Translations under genes and position numbers: made by a program | Notes under the pieces: model-generated | Databases searched by the model: none | What the model saw: only the letters and a program-made list of their open reading frames with translations | What the model was told of the DNA's origin: nothing | NCBI GenBank assembly: GCA_000403295.2 | Contig: KE159605.1 | Span: forward strand, 1,696,193 to 1,760,192 | DNA length: 64,000 nucleotides | Source: Lachnospiraceae bacterium M18-1 | GTDB taxonomy: Bacteria > Bacillota > Clostridia > Lachnospirales > Lachnospiraceae | Reading direction: 5' to 3' | In this document: positions 31,001-38,557 of the stretch, piece after piece | Numbering within the stretch: position 1 is the stretch's first letter | Layout: each line of letters opens with the position of its first letter

Positions 31001-31162
31001 GAATCTTATCTTTTCATGTTCCTCTGCTAATTGTGTGATCCTGGCTGTTCCGAGAATCCCTTCCCAAAATTGTAATTTTTCGGATTCTATTCGGGGAGCC
31101 TGGGCCAAATCTTCTGTGGAATAATTTCTTTCTCTTAGGTAGGCTACTTTTAAATTGATCAT
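28034..31162 (-). CDS. lanM: Class II lanthipeptide synthetase LanM
   Basis: This 1042-residue bifunctional enzyme dehydrates Ser/Thr in a precursor peptide and closes lanthionine rings with Cys. The N-terminal dehydratase domain (DUF4135, residues about 80-600) carries CMYGDTHNHGKSVACV, YKPRSLENELHFQ, and the kinase-like DLHCENMIARGEYPVLIDLE. The C-terminal LanC-like cyclase (about 680-1030) carries CGMAHGNSGI, the zinc ligands MAWCHGAGGIAL and ICHGTMGNYRIL, and a final NGAAGIGYELLRE. All key residues are present and length is normal. The likely substrate gene lies 170 bp upstream. No LanT exporter/peptidase gene is in the window. Confidence 0.95.
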   Translation of the reverse strand: MINLKVAYLRERNYSTEDLAQAPRIESEKLQFWEGILGTARITQLAEEHEKIRFHLSEIPYTVSEQYEIFMNIENPEPISDHPVFAPFYAYALQEGRRKFRMKKEEGAIRHSANLEKDFLRYTLNCLQKISVRTLILEMHRLKAEGKLAGKDEAEEYQDFLDRYLSDVSYIHELCEQYPVLFRMLREQAEQCADYFCEIISHLESDRQKIEEQFPGSAPISELSGIRCMYGDTHNHGKSVACVCLNETLQLIYKPRSLENELHFQKLLKRISSECALWDERMGIKIISRPDYGWEEKICFQECASEEEVKRFYQRAGILICLTYFFGTGDLHCENMIARGEYPVLIDLETLIPLQSQSITRNEVFDSVLKSGILPTYLPGSAKAGNEVGALSGEGGRKSRLQIPVIRDAYTSKMRIEYRHGIMNPTQNKIKYKGRSVEAAEYKNDLISGFQKTYHYVKSNPDFQEEMLRQAATCESRQVVSDTMKYAALLNSSYYPDLLKDGGDREIFVRTIGIVGKTRDQRLVESEAESMLRGDIPYFYNKGRDLMSEQQICIPDYFIDAPEQTVRNRLSKIGRRDEKLQVRLINLSLTIAGKLGKERMDFERKKSGLHKADQEKKVSADRLFSICEKLAGLILENVYEDEEGKLQVLSIDLSEQCRSKIRRVTHYFYEGIAGIVVYLYALERARKQRQETQGQAELQLEKKIADRLFLRLKEYTETLDISENMSADAPENAGRTGMFDGEFSIVYSYLLLYEIDKKEEHLHLAELHAKKSLVLLREDKSYDLLGGNAGAILVLLKLYGITGDREYLQAAIEAGDLLCGHAEQMTCGTGWRGAEKTPLCGMAHGNSGIMIALCRLYRITGEKRYYDLCLRALDYEDSMYEEKFHDWKDLREEFMRQGQSGEQEMAWCHGAGGIALSRKLMVDALLEDQESEEAADLRERLEKDIKKAMPMISKHFLRDGMCICHGTMGNYRILEKLREYAGRGVMAEAEAAVHEKIVGLEKEEPELPAQEYHAPGFMNGAAGIGYELLREIYDELPWILGL

Positions 31163-31222
31163 TTGTACAATCCTTTTTTCTCTTTTTACGCCTTATAGTG
31201 TTTAGCGTTTCTATCATATTTT

Positions 31223-31295
31223 AAAAATACCATCAAGTCAGAAACTCCTTTAAGCACAACTTAGCGTATAGGAAAGTTCTGTTGATGGTATTTTT
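31223..31295 (-). terminator. Hairpin between precursor gene and lanM
   Basis: A perfect 14-bp stem (AAAAATACCATCAA with TTGATGGTATTTTT) closes a 45-base interior that pairs further (CAGAA with TTCTG). Transcribed on the minus strand, it ends in a T-run. It is well placed to make more precursor mRNA than lanM mRNA, as is common in lantibiotic operons. Confidence 0.7.
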
Positions 31296-31329
31296 ATTCT
31301 AATTATTTACAATACAATTAATGCAAATC

Positions 31330-31473
31330 TCAGCAACAGATGATTGTGCATAACTGAATACAGTCTCCAGTTATTGACTGTATTTCAGTTACTGCCTTTT
31401 CGTTCTCATATAGTTTATCAATCTCCTGAAATTCTATTTTCAAATCTCCAACGTATTCTTTCATTTTCTGCAT
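31330..31473 (-). CDS. lanA: Putative class II lanthipeptide precursor LanA
   Basis: A 47-residue gene, found by reading the strand directly upstream of lanM. The ATG at 31473 has GAGAGG 8 bases upstream. The leader (residues 1 to about 31) is charged and helical, as in class II leaders. The C-terminal part reads SITGDCIQLCTIICC. SITGDC fits the (S/T)x(S/T)x(D/E)C ring motif shared by lacticin 481, mersacidin and bovicin HJ50, where it binds lipid II. The TIICC end recalls the TCC end of lacticin 481. Four Cys meet three Ser/Thr in this region, so one Cys stays free or two form a disulfide. No double-Gly cleavage site is present. The 5' end overlaps the kinase gene by 56 bp. Confidence 0.8.
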   Translation of the reverse strand: MQKMKEYVGDLKIEFQEIDKLYENEKAVTEIQSITGDCIQLCTIICC

Positions 31474-32860
31474 GTTCTTTTCCTCTCTTTCTCCAATTTA
31501 TTTTTTTGTCTTCTATTTTTTCTGATGCTTCTTTCTCCTGTATTTTAAAACTGCTTTGTTCAATGACAGAAGCCACTGCCGTAAACTGATTTTCTGTGTC
31601 ATCCAATAACAATGTTCCTTGATATTTTTCCAGCGAAGATTTAACACTTTCAAGGCCAATCCCATGAACTTCTTTATCTTTTTTAATAGTTTGATATTTT
31701 TGTTTTTTCTTGACAGGCTTCCTTTCCATACTATTCACAAATTTTATTATACATAATGCTCCTGTTGATTTTATTGTAATATTTATTTCCTTTTTTTCTT
31801 TTTTCGTATACTCACAGGCCTCGATTGCATTATCAAAAAGATTGGATAATACTACACATAAATCATAATCTGCTAATGGAAACTTCACCATATGATCTAC
31901 TTCCATATGTACTTCTATACTTTTCTGTTCAGCCTCCAAAAGCTTGGTATTCAAAATTGTATCTACAGTTTTATTCCCTGACCAACTTCTCTGGCTGATT
32001 ACTTCCAGCGGGCTGGATAACTTGCTTCCATACTCGATTGCCTCATCATACTTTTCTTCTTTTAGGTATTTTATCAAAAGATTAATATGATTTTTGAAAT
32101 CATGCGTAACGTACTCCAACCTCTTCTGTTCATTATATAATTTCTGATAATTTTGTTCCATCAATTTATTTGTTGTATTAATCAGCTGTTCCCTCTCTCT
32201 TCGGCTGGCTGATGAATCATAAACGTAAAAAACTATACAAAGAATAATCCCAAGTGCTACTGTTACATAAAAACTATTTATGTATATCTGATTTATTTCC
32301 TCCAAAAACAGCTGTTGGAATAGGAGCACTCCAAGATAACTGATAATATCAACAATGACCAGCACTCTTCTGGTTTGATGTAAATCAGAAAATCTTCTCT
32401 TAATTTGTGACATCAAAATGATTACCGCAATGAGCAATATTATTCTCACTGCAAGAAAAATTCCCGATATCTTTAAGTTTTTGCTATAAAGCACTGTCCT
32501 CATAGAATAATTCACTTTATCATTATTCATAAGAAGAAAACCCATCGCATAATCTATGTATATAATCAAATGCTTTGTCAATATAGCAATACAGCCCCGC
32601 ATTAAATTATGTCTTTCTTTCCTGCATTTAAACAGTAGCATCAAAAAGAGATCTGTAGTAATCCATACGCCATTATTATAATAAAGGGTCTGAAGATTTA
32701 CAGCGTTAAAGAAAGAAATTATTCCGCATATCAATATAAGCAAAATTTTCTGTTTTACTGTACGGCTGTCCGCTCTCTCCGCTATCAATTTATAAGCCAG
32801 ATATATACAAAGATATAAATTTAACGCTTCAATTCCAGTCAATAAAATGATTTTAACCAT
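31418..32860 (-). CDS. AgrC-like sensor histidine kinase
   Basis: 480 residues. The N-terminal half (about 1-225) has six or seven membrane helices, as in peptide-sensing AgrC kinases. The cytoplasmic part has a coiled coil and the phosphoacceptor box YVTHDFKNHINLLIKYL (His near 260). The GHKL ATPase domain carries VVLSNLFDNAIEAC (N box) and HGIGLESVKSSLEKY (G box). A basic 35-residue tail beyond the ATPase domain overlaps the precursor gene. It lies 52 bp downstream of its response regulator. Likely ligand: an extracellular peptide, perhaps the lanthipeptide itself (inference). No agrB or agrD is nearby. Confidence 0.88.
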   Translation of the reverse strand: MVKIILLTGIEALNLYLCIYLAYKLIAERADSRTVKQKILLILICGIISFFNAVNLQTLYYNNGVWITTDLFLMLLFKCRKERHNLMRGCIAILTKHLIIYIDYAMGFLLMNNDKVNYSMRTVLYSKNLKISGIFLAVRIILLIAVIILMSQIKRRFSDLHQTRRVLVIVDIISYLGVLLFQQLFLEEINQIYINSFYVTVALGIILCIVFYVYDSSASRREREQLINTTNKLMEQNYQKLYNEQKRLEYVTHDFKNHINLLIKYLKEEKYDEAIEYGSKLSSPLEVISQRSWSGNKTVDTILNTKLLEAEQKSIEVHMEVDHMVKFPLADYDLCVVLSNLFDNAIEACEYTKKEKKEINITIKSTGALCIIKFVNSMERKPVKKKQKYQTIKKDKEVHGIGLESVKSSLEKYQGTLLLDDTENQFTAVASVIEQSSFKIQEKEASEKIEDKKINWRKRGKEHAENERIRWRFENRISGD

Positions 32861-32912
32861 AGTCCCCCTCCACGAAATCCCCCGCCGATCTCTCAGCCCC
32901 CTCGCGGCCTCC

Positions 32913-33653
32913 TTATCCGATCTGCCTGCTCCAGTATCTCGTGACCTCCTCCTTCACATGTTTCAGATAAGCTCTGCTTGCAGTCACAACTTCATGATTG
33001 GAAAGGGTGATCTCTCTTACATCCATCCCGCTGATATGGAAAATGTTCACAATGATCCCTCGTTCTATAAAAACGAAATCTCCCTCCGGCAGCATTTTGT
33101 AGACATCATTGAGGGACAGCCTCTGCTTATATGTCCTATCCTTCGTCACAAATTCCGCGTATTTCCCGTTTTTACTGATCCGGATGATATCCTTAAACCG
33201 GAATTTTTCCATCTTATTGACTGTGGTGATCGTGTAGTAATCCGCCTCTGTTTCCTCTGCCGTCCTGCGGAAGAACTTCTCCAGCGCCCGGGGCAGGCGC
33301 TCCGCGATTTTCTCTTTCAGGATATACTGGTAGGCGTCGATCTCATAGCTTTCCAGGGCGAATCTGGAATAGGAGGTTACGAAGATAATGCATACGTCCG
33401 GAAATCTTTCCCGGATTCCCCGCCCCAGCTCCATCCCGTTGATCCCGGGCATCTGGATATCCAGAACATAGATGTCAAAATACGCATCCCCGTCGTCCAG
33501 CTCATAAATCAGTGTCTCTGCTCGAGAAAACTGCGTACACTCGATTTCTTTTCCGGCCTTTCCGGCAACGGACTGCAAAGCCTCCTGCACGGTCGCCCTG
33601 TATTCCTGGCTGTCATCTACAATTGCCGCTTTATATTTCTGCACTCTCATCAC
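32913..33653 (-). CDS. LytTR-family response regulator, AgrA-like
   Basis: 246 residues. The receiver domain (about 7-130) has the acidic pair VDDSQEY, the phospho-Asp in YVLDIQMPGINGMELG, the Thr/Ser in IIFVTSYSRFALESYE and the Lys in QYILKEKI. The LytTR DNA-binding domain (about 140-245) has DIIRISKNGKYAEFVTKDRT and VFIERGIIVNIFHI. Such regulators bind pairs of 9-10-bp direct repeats about 21 bp apart; a matching pair lies at 34357-34387, upstream of this operon. Its start overlaps the end of the preceding gene by 4 bp. Confidence 0.92.
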   Translation of the reverse strand: MMRVQKYKAAIVDDSQEYRATVQEALQSVAGKAGKEIECTQFSRAETLIYELDDGDAYFDIYVLDIQMPGINGMELGRGIRERFPDVCIIFVTSYSRFALESYEIDAYQYILKEKIAERLPRALEKFFRRTAEETEADYYTITTVNKMEKFRFKDIIRISKNGKYAEFVTKDRTYKQRLSLNDVYKMLPEGDFVFIERGIIVNIFHISGMDVREITLSNHEVVTASRAYLKHVKEEVTRYWSRQIG

Positions 33654-34231
33654 CCCATATCTTCAAACTCATAATATTTCTGCCGGTTCACATGGCAAAG
33701 ATAATTGCCCTCCGGTTCTACTACCAGCTGGTAGATGTCCTCTTGCCGGGGATATTTCCACCGGGAATAGTAAAAATATTCTCCCTGCTCGTGGTTCTTG
33801 ATTTTTTCCATAATATCTTCAATGACTTTTTGTTTTGTGTCGGAATGGTCTCTCGGATTCCATCGTCCAAGTACGGCGCCGATCTTTGATTTGTTTAATC
33901 TCAGCTTCCTGGCACAACGACGCTGAAAGGAGCGGATCTCGTCCTCCGTCAGTCCCGCCGTATGGAAGATCTGCTCAAAAAGTGCCTGGCTGCTCTCATA
34001 GGGGAATCCCAATTCAATATACGCTTCTGTTAAAAGGATGGCCTTTGCGAGTATGGCCTGTCTCTGCCTCCCTCCTTCCTGGTTCTGTGATGTTTCTCCC
34101 TGCTCCGCCTGATAAAGCTCCATCAGATACCGGATACTGTGTATGATCACCTCCTTTGGAGAAACTCCGTTCAACTGCAGGTTCGCCGCCGCAAGCTTGA
34201 TACTTTCCAATATGATTTTTTCCTTATCCAT
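33650..34231 (-). CDS. Hypothetical protein, first gene of the regulatory operon
   Basis: 193 residues from the ATG at 34231, chosen because GAGG lies 7 bases upstream. A longer frame up to 34336 would run through a stable hairpin. The protein is helical and soluble, with SFQRRCARKLRLNKSKIGAV and a C-terminal part rich in Tyr (GEYFYYSRWKYPRQEDIYQL). I recognise no family. It is coupled by a 4-bp overlap to the LytTR regulator and so likely takes part in the same circuit. Confidence 0.6.
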   Translation of the reverse strand: MDKEKIILESIKLAAANLQLNGVSPKEVIIHSIRYLMELYQAEQGETSQNQEGGRQRQAILAKAILLTEAYIELGFPYESSQALFEQIFHTAGLTEDEIRSFQRRCARKLRLNKSKIGAVLGRWNPRDHSDTKQKVIEDIMEKIKNHEQGEYFYYSRWKYPRQEDIYQLVVEPEGNYLCHVNRQKYYEFEDMG

Positions 34232-34269
34232 TGATAGCCTCATTTCTATTCTGTCTTTCCTGCCGGCTG

Positions 34270-34319
34270 CAGTGTACCGGCAAGAGGTAAGGGATATAGG
34301 GGGGCTTGCCTGTACACTG
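34270..34319 (-). promoter_or_regulatory. Leader hairpin of the regulatory operon
   Basis: CAGTGTACCGGCAAG and CTTGCCTGTACACTG pair over 15 bp with one mismatch around a 20-base loop. It lies in the 5' leader between the direct repeats and the chosen start, so it may control expression after transcription begins. Confidence 0.6.
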
Positions 34320-34356
34320 AATACAGGATAACACATCCCGAAACAGAAATGGGAGA

Positions 34357-34387
34357 TTGTCCGTAAGTTGCTGACTTTTGTCCGTAA
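34357..34387 (-). promoter_or_regulatory. Direct repeats, probable LytTR regulator site
   Basis: Minus-strand TTACGGACAA occurs twice, perfectly, with 11 bases between (period 21 bp, two helical turns). This is the geometry of LytTR/AgrA-type operators. A weak TATCCT -10 box follows about 26 bases downstream. Confidence 0.65.
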
Positions 34388-34404
34388 TCTGCAAAACTTC
34401 TTTT

Positions 34405-34692
34405 TTAGGAAGCACCCCCATTTAATACAAGATATCTCAACAGCCCGAACAAAAATATGACCACTATGATCACAAGTCCTATGATCTCACCATTTTTTCC
34501 AGTCACCAATTTCCTTTTTTTCGCAAGCATTAAGATCAGAATATTCGCAATATTTACTAAAATAAGGATGCCATAGCTCCATACAACGACCTGGTACAGA
34601 TTTTTATAAATCCCAAATAAAATGATAAGAATGATGCATGCAAAGGAGACCACGTTATTGAAAGTCCGGATCCTATATATCGCCTTTTTCAT
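34405..34692 (-). CDS. Small three-helix membrane protein, unknown
   Basis: 95 residues with hydrophobic segments at about 14-30, 35-55 and 69-88 (VVSFACIILIILFGIYK; YGILILVNIANILILML; IIGLVIIVVIFLFGLLRYL). It lies 9 bp after radA, in the same direction, and just upstream of the LytTR repeats. No family recognised. It could belong with radA by read-through or with the lantibiotic locus. Confidence 0.6.
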   Translation of the reverse strand: MKKAIYRIRTFNNVVSFACIILIILFGIYKNLYQVVVWSYGILILVNIANILILMLAKKRKLVTGKNGEIIGLVIIVVIFLFGLLRYLVLNGGAS

Positions 34693-34701
34693 ACGCCCCC
34701 C

Positions 34702-36054
34702 TCAGATCAGATTCATCGCGTCGCTCACATTTTTCACCCCGATCACCTTGATCCCTTTGATATCCTTCACCATATGCATGGACACCTCCGGAATGATACA
34801 GGTCTCAAAGCCCAGCTTCCTTGCTTCCGCCACGCGCTGTTCCGGCATATTCACGGCGCGGACCTCGCCGCTTAAGCCCACCTCCCCGAATACCAGCAGC
34901 TTTTCATCAATGGGCCGGTTCTTATAGCTGGAAACAAGGGCCATCACGATCCCCAGGTCGATGGCCGGCTCATTCATGCGGATCCCTCCGGCAATATTGA
35001 CGTAGGCGTCGCAGTTTGACATATGCAGGCCGATCCGTTTTTCCAGGACTGCCATGAGCAGGTTGACCCGGTTGTAGTCGGTTCCGGTGGCGGTCCTTCT
35101 GGGCATTCCGAAATTGGTCTGGCAGACCAGCGCCTGGATCTCGATCAGGAGCGGGCGGGTTCCCTCCATGGAGCAGGCCACCACGGAGCCGGAGGCATTC
35201 TCGGGACGGCCGCTGAGCATGTATTCCGACGGATTTTCCACTTCGACAAGTCCGTTCTGGCGCATCTCGAATACCCCGATCTCATTGGTGGAGCCGAAAC
35301 GGTTCTTCACCCCCCGCAGGATCCGGTAGGAGGCGTGGCGGTCCCCCTCAAAATAAAGCACCGTGTCCACCATATGCTCCAGAACCCGGGGGCCTGCTAC
35401 CGTGCCTTCCTTGGTCACATGGCCTACGATAAAAATAGTGACTCCCAGCCCCTTCGCCAGCTGCATGAGCACGTTGGTAGACTCCCGGACCTGGGACACG
35501 CTGCCGGGGGCGGAGGACACCTCTTCGTTGTACATGGTCTGGATGGAGTCGATGATGACCAGGTCCGGGCGGCGGCTCTCGATGATGCTCCGGATGGTAT
35601 CCAGGTTGGTCTCGCACAAAAGCTTCAAGTGATCGCTGAACGTCCCCATACGGTTTGCCCGCAGCTTGATCTGGGCCAGGGATTCCTCCCCGGATACATA
35701 CAGCACTTGCTTCTCGGCCGAAAGCCGCTGGCACACCTGCAGAAGGAGCGTGGATTTTCCGATTCCCGGATCGCCCCCCACCAGGACCAGGGAACCGGGC
35801 ACGATCCCCCCGCCCAGCACCCGGTCCAGCTCGTCCAGTCCGGTCTCAAGCCTGGCCTGGTCGTCAGTCCGGACCTCCGACAGGGCGAGGACCTGTGCCT
35901 CTTTCCGGGTCTTTACGGCAGCGGTCTTTGCCATGGTGATCATTTCCTCAGCAAATGTATTCCACTCCTTACAGGCCGGGCACTGCCCCAGCCACTTTGT
36001 TTCCTCATGCCCGCAGTTCTGACAGAAATATACGGTTTTCTTTCCTTTTGCCAT
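34702..36054 (-). CDS. radA: DNA repair protein RadA
   Basis: A 450-residue RecA-like ATPase that helps branch migration in recombination repair. It has the N-terminal zinc finger (CQNCGHEETKWLGQCPACKEW residues, Cys x4), Walker A GGDPGIGKSTLL near residue 90, Walker B LVIIDSIQTMY, the RadA-specific KNRFGSTNEIGVF motif and a C-terminal Lon-protease-like domain (GGIRMNEPAIDLGIVMALVSS). I place the start at 36054 (MAKGKKTVYF), with GAGGAAG upstream; a start five codons earlier is less likely. It is complete. Confidence 0.97.
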   Translation of the reverse strand: MAKGKKTVYFCQNCGHEETKWLGQCPACKEWNTFAEEMITMAKTAAVKTRKEAQVLALSEVRTDDQARLETGLDELDRVLGGGIVPGSLVLVGGDPGIGKSTLLLQVCQRLSAEKQVLYVSGEESLAQIKLRANRMGTFSDHLKLLCETNLDTIRSIIESRRPDLVIIDSIQTMYNEEVSSAPGSVSQVRESTNVLMQLAKGLGVTIFIVGHVTKEGTVAGPRVLEHMVDTVLYFEGDRHASYRILRGVKNRFGSTNEIGVFEMRQNGLVEVENPSEYMLSGRPENASGSVVACSMEGTRPLLIEIQALVCQTNFGMPRRTATGTDYNRVNLLMAVLEKRIGLHMSNCDAYVNIAGGIRMNEPAIDLGIVMALVSSYKNRPIDEKLLVFGEVGLSGEVRAVNMPEQRVAEARKLGFETCIIPEVSMHMVKDIKGIKVIGVKNVSDAMNLI

Positions 36055-36160
36055 TTTTCTCTTCCTCATTCTTTCTTATTTTCAAAACACTCTCTATGAC
36101 TCATCCCCCGAAGTTTTTTTGTCCTACAGGAAAATTCGGAGAAGTTTCCTATAGAAGTAC

Positions 36161-36216
36161 AAAAACAGCCGTGAGACGATCTGCGCAGCCACCGCTGCAG
36201 ATCATCTCACGGCTGT
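36161..36216 (-). terminator. Long terminator after the YjfB-like gene
   Basis: A 19-bp stem with one mismatch (CAGCCGTGAGACGATCTGC with its partner) is followed on the minus strand by TTTTTG. It also has TTTCTT on the plus side. Confidence 0.85.
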
Positions 36217-36222
36217 TTCTTC

Positions 36223-36402
36223 CTACACCATAATATCAATATTGTCTCCAAGTCCCGGCGTAACCGCGGCAGCATCCATCATCTGCATCATGGCCTCGCT
36301 GGTGGCCTCCGCCGTATCAAGAACCTTGGACATCATGGCAAAGCTGATATTGGTACTCAGCCTTTCCATCGACATCATCGTTGACAATGCAGGAATATCC
36401 AT
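36223..36402 (-). CDS. YjfB-like small protein (putative motility protein family)
   Basis: 59 residues starting at MDIPALSTMM (36402), with GAGAGGAGAGG 7 bases upstream. The pattern MDIPALS...MS, a Met-rich amphipathic helix (ISFAMMSKVLDTAEATSEAM) and the C-terminal GLGDNIDIMV is that of the YjfB family. This family is annotated as putative motility protein, although its function is not established. No flagellar genes are near. A longer frame from 36450 lacks a site. Confidence 0.75.
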   Translation of the reverse strand: MDIPALSTMMSMERLSTNISFAMMSKVLDTAEATSEAMMQMMDAAAVTPGLGDNIDIMV

Positions 36403-36545
36403 AGGGCACCTCTCCTCTCTTATGATTGTATAACACACGGTTATAAACATATATCGGCTGTTCCCTCTTGATTCTTAACACAGATCTGCACCCCCGCAGC
36501 GGCTGCCCGCACTCCACAAGACAGCCCGGCGCAGTCTTCTCCGCA

Positions 36546-37460
36546 TCACAGCGCCCCGCATTCCGGGTACAATTCCTGCACCACTTTCACCAGCTTTTCC
36601 GCCTGTCTGGACAGCGCATAGCTGCTATTGTATACCAGATACAATTTTCTCGTACTCCTGTTTTTTCCCACCGGAAATGTCAGCACCGTTCCTGCCGCGA
36701 TCTCCTCTCTCACCGCCAGGCTGGAAATGATCGTGATGCCGATCCCGTTTTTCACGGACCGTTTGATCGTTTCCGTGCTCTCCACGCTGGCCGCCACATG
36801 GAGCTTCGCCACGTCGAGGCCGGAGAGCTTCAGCTGCTTCTCCGCTTCTTTTCTGGTACCGGAGCCTTCCTCACGCATGAGCAGCGGTTCCTGCCGGATC
36901 CAGTCCAGATCCTGTTCCTGTTCCTGGATGCCGCGGTACCGTTCCGTATTGGGCATGATCACGACCAGCTCATCCTCATAAAAAGGAAGATATCTGCAGG
37001 ATTTATTTTCTATGACCGTTCCTGTAAATCCCACGTCCACCACATGGCCGGCCACATCCTCGATTACTCTGGCGCTGTCTGATTCCCGCAGCTCCAGCTG
37101 TCCCGAAGGATATTTTTTCTGATATCTGGCCAGGATATCCGGCAGCAGATACCGGGACGGGACCGTGGATGCAGCCACCACCAGCCTGGTCTTTGCCTTC
37201 CGGGAATCCGGCGTAAATAATTCCGTGATCTGATTCTGCAAGACCAACATTTCCCGGGCATACTGGTACAGCTGGATGCCCTGCTCCGTCAAGCAGGTTT
37301 CCTTTGTATTCCTGACAAACAGCTTTGCATTCAATTCCTTCTCCAGCGAAGAAATATAAACGCTGACAGTGGGCTGTGTCAGATACAGCGCCTCCGCTGC
37401 CCTGGAAAAACTTTTATGATCCGCCACCGCTACAAATACTTCAAGTTGTTTTAGTTTCAT
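36546..37460 (-). CDS. LysR-family regulator linked to selenium metabolism
   Basis: 304 residues. The N-terminal winged helix-turn-helix (1-60) reads [20 protein letters not shown] and [20 protein letters not shown]; an effector domain of periplasmic-binding type follows (90-300). It overlaps selD by four bases (ATGA), and this subfamily typically accompanies selD and selenium-dependent molybdenum hydroxylase genes. The effector is unknown. It is the last gene of the nine-gene-plus operon that starts with ridA. Confidence 0.9.
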   Translation of the reverse strand: MKLKQLEVFVAVADHKSFSRAAEALYLTQPTVSVYISSLEKELNAKLFVRNTKETCLTEQGIQLYQYAREMLVLQNQITELFTPDSRKAKTRLVVAASTVPSRYLLPDILARYQKKYPSGQLELRESDSARVIEDVAGHVVDVGFTGTVIENKSCRYLPFYEDELVVIMPNTERYRGIQEQEQDLDWIRQEPLLMREEGSGTRKEAEKQLKLSGLDVAKLHVAASVESTETIKRSVKNGIGITIISSLAVREEIAAGTVLTFPVGKNRSTRKLYLVYNSSYALSRQAEKLVKVVQELYPECGAL

Positions 37461-38482
37461 ATCACATAAATCTCAGTCTCTCTTTTTTCTATGATCTTTC
37501 CTGTGATTCCTGCCGGAAGCCCTTCCTCCCGGAGTTCTGCCAATAATTCCTCCGCCTGGTCCGGGCGCGCCGCGATCAACAGGCCGCCGGAGGTCTGCGG
37601 ATCAAAAAGGACTTCCTCCATGGCAAAAGAAATATTTTCGAAACGGACATGTTCCGCCAGGTGGTTCCTGTTTTTCTGGGCCGCCGCAGTCAGGAAAAAC
37701 TCTTCCGCATAGTGCGGAGCCTCCTCCATCACCGGAACCTGTCCGGCACAGATCTGGCAGGAATGCCTGCCGTCCATCATTTCATGCAGGTGACCGAGAA
37801 ATCCAAAGCCGGTCACATCCGTGCAGGCATGGATCTCATATTTCCTGCAGATCTCGGATGCACGCCTGTTCAGTGTCGTCATGGAAGCGACAGCCTCATT
37901 CATGGCCGCCTCGGATGCTTCGTGAATCCGGTTGGCCGTACAGATGATCCCCACGCCCAGCTTTTTCGTCAGGATCAGGACGTCTCCCGGCTGTCCCTGG
38001 TTGTTGGGGTATATCTTCTGCGGATGGACCACTCCGGTCACGGATAAGCCATATTTCACACTGTCATCCGCAATGGAATGTCCGCCGGCCAGGATCCCGC
38101 CGGCCTCCATCACCTTCTCGGAGCCTCCCCGCATGATCTCCCCCAGGATATTTAAATCCATGTCCTCCGGAAAACAGACGATATTCAGCGCTGTCCGGAC
38201 GTCTCCGCCCATGGCGTACACATCACTGAGCGCATTGGCGGCCGCGATCTTGCCGAACAGGTAAGGGTCCTCCACCATAGGCGGAAAAAAATCCAGTGTC
38301 TGCACGATAGCCGTATCCTCCGAGATCCGGTAAACGGCCGCGTCGTCCCTGCTGTCATATCCGATCAGCAGGTTTTCATCCCGTGCTCCCTTTGGGAGAC
38401 GTTCCAGTATGCGGCTCAGCACGCCGGCCCCCAGCTTCGCCGTGCATCCGCCGCCTTTACAAAATACAATCTTTTCACTCAT
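37457..38482 (-). CDS. selD: Selenide, water dikinase
   Basis: SelD makes selenophosphate from selenide and ATP, the selenium donor for selenoproteins, seleno-tRNA and labile selenium cofactors. 341 residues. The catalytic N-terminal motif is [11 protein letters not shown], with Cys13 and Lys16; all codons are ordinary TGC/TGT, so this is the Cys form rather than the selenocysteine form. ATP-binding Asp/Gly motifs follow ([45 protein letters not shown]). No selA, selB or selenocysteine tRNA lies in the window, so here the product may mainly serve the molybdenum hydroxylase system. Confidence 0.96.
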   Translation of the reverse strand: MSEKIVFCKGGGCTAKLGAGVLSRILERLPKGARDENLLIGYDSRDDAAVYRISEDTAIVQTLDFFPPMVEDPYLFGKIAAANALSDVYAMGGDVRTALNIVCFPEDMDLNILGEIMRGGSEKVMEAGGILAGGHSIADDSVKYGLSVTGVVHPQKIYPNNQGQPGDVLILTKKLGVGIICTANRIHEASEAAMNEAVASMTTLNRRASEICRKYEIHACTDVTGFGFLGHLHEMMDGRHSCQICAGQVPVMEEAPHYAEEFFLTAAAQKNRNHLAEHVRFENISFAMEEVLFDPQTSGGLLIAARPDQAEELLAELREEGLPAGITGKIIEKRETEIYVI

Positions 38483-38557
38483 TGCTTGTTATTCCTTTCT
38501 CCGCATCGCAGACAGTTCTCCGCCTCATCCGGGCCTGCCGCTTCATCCGGGCCAAAT

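Noticed and set aside
37457..38482. Selenocysteine codon in selD or xdh
   Set aside because: The catalytic position of selD is a normal Cys codon, and no in-frame TGA occurs in either gene.
38515..38555. Short direct repeat TCATCCGGGCC
   Set aside because: Two copies in GC-rich sequence between selD and modC; no structure or wider pattern.
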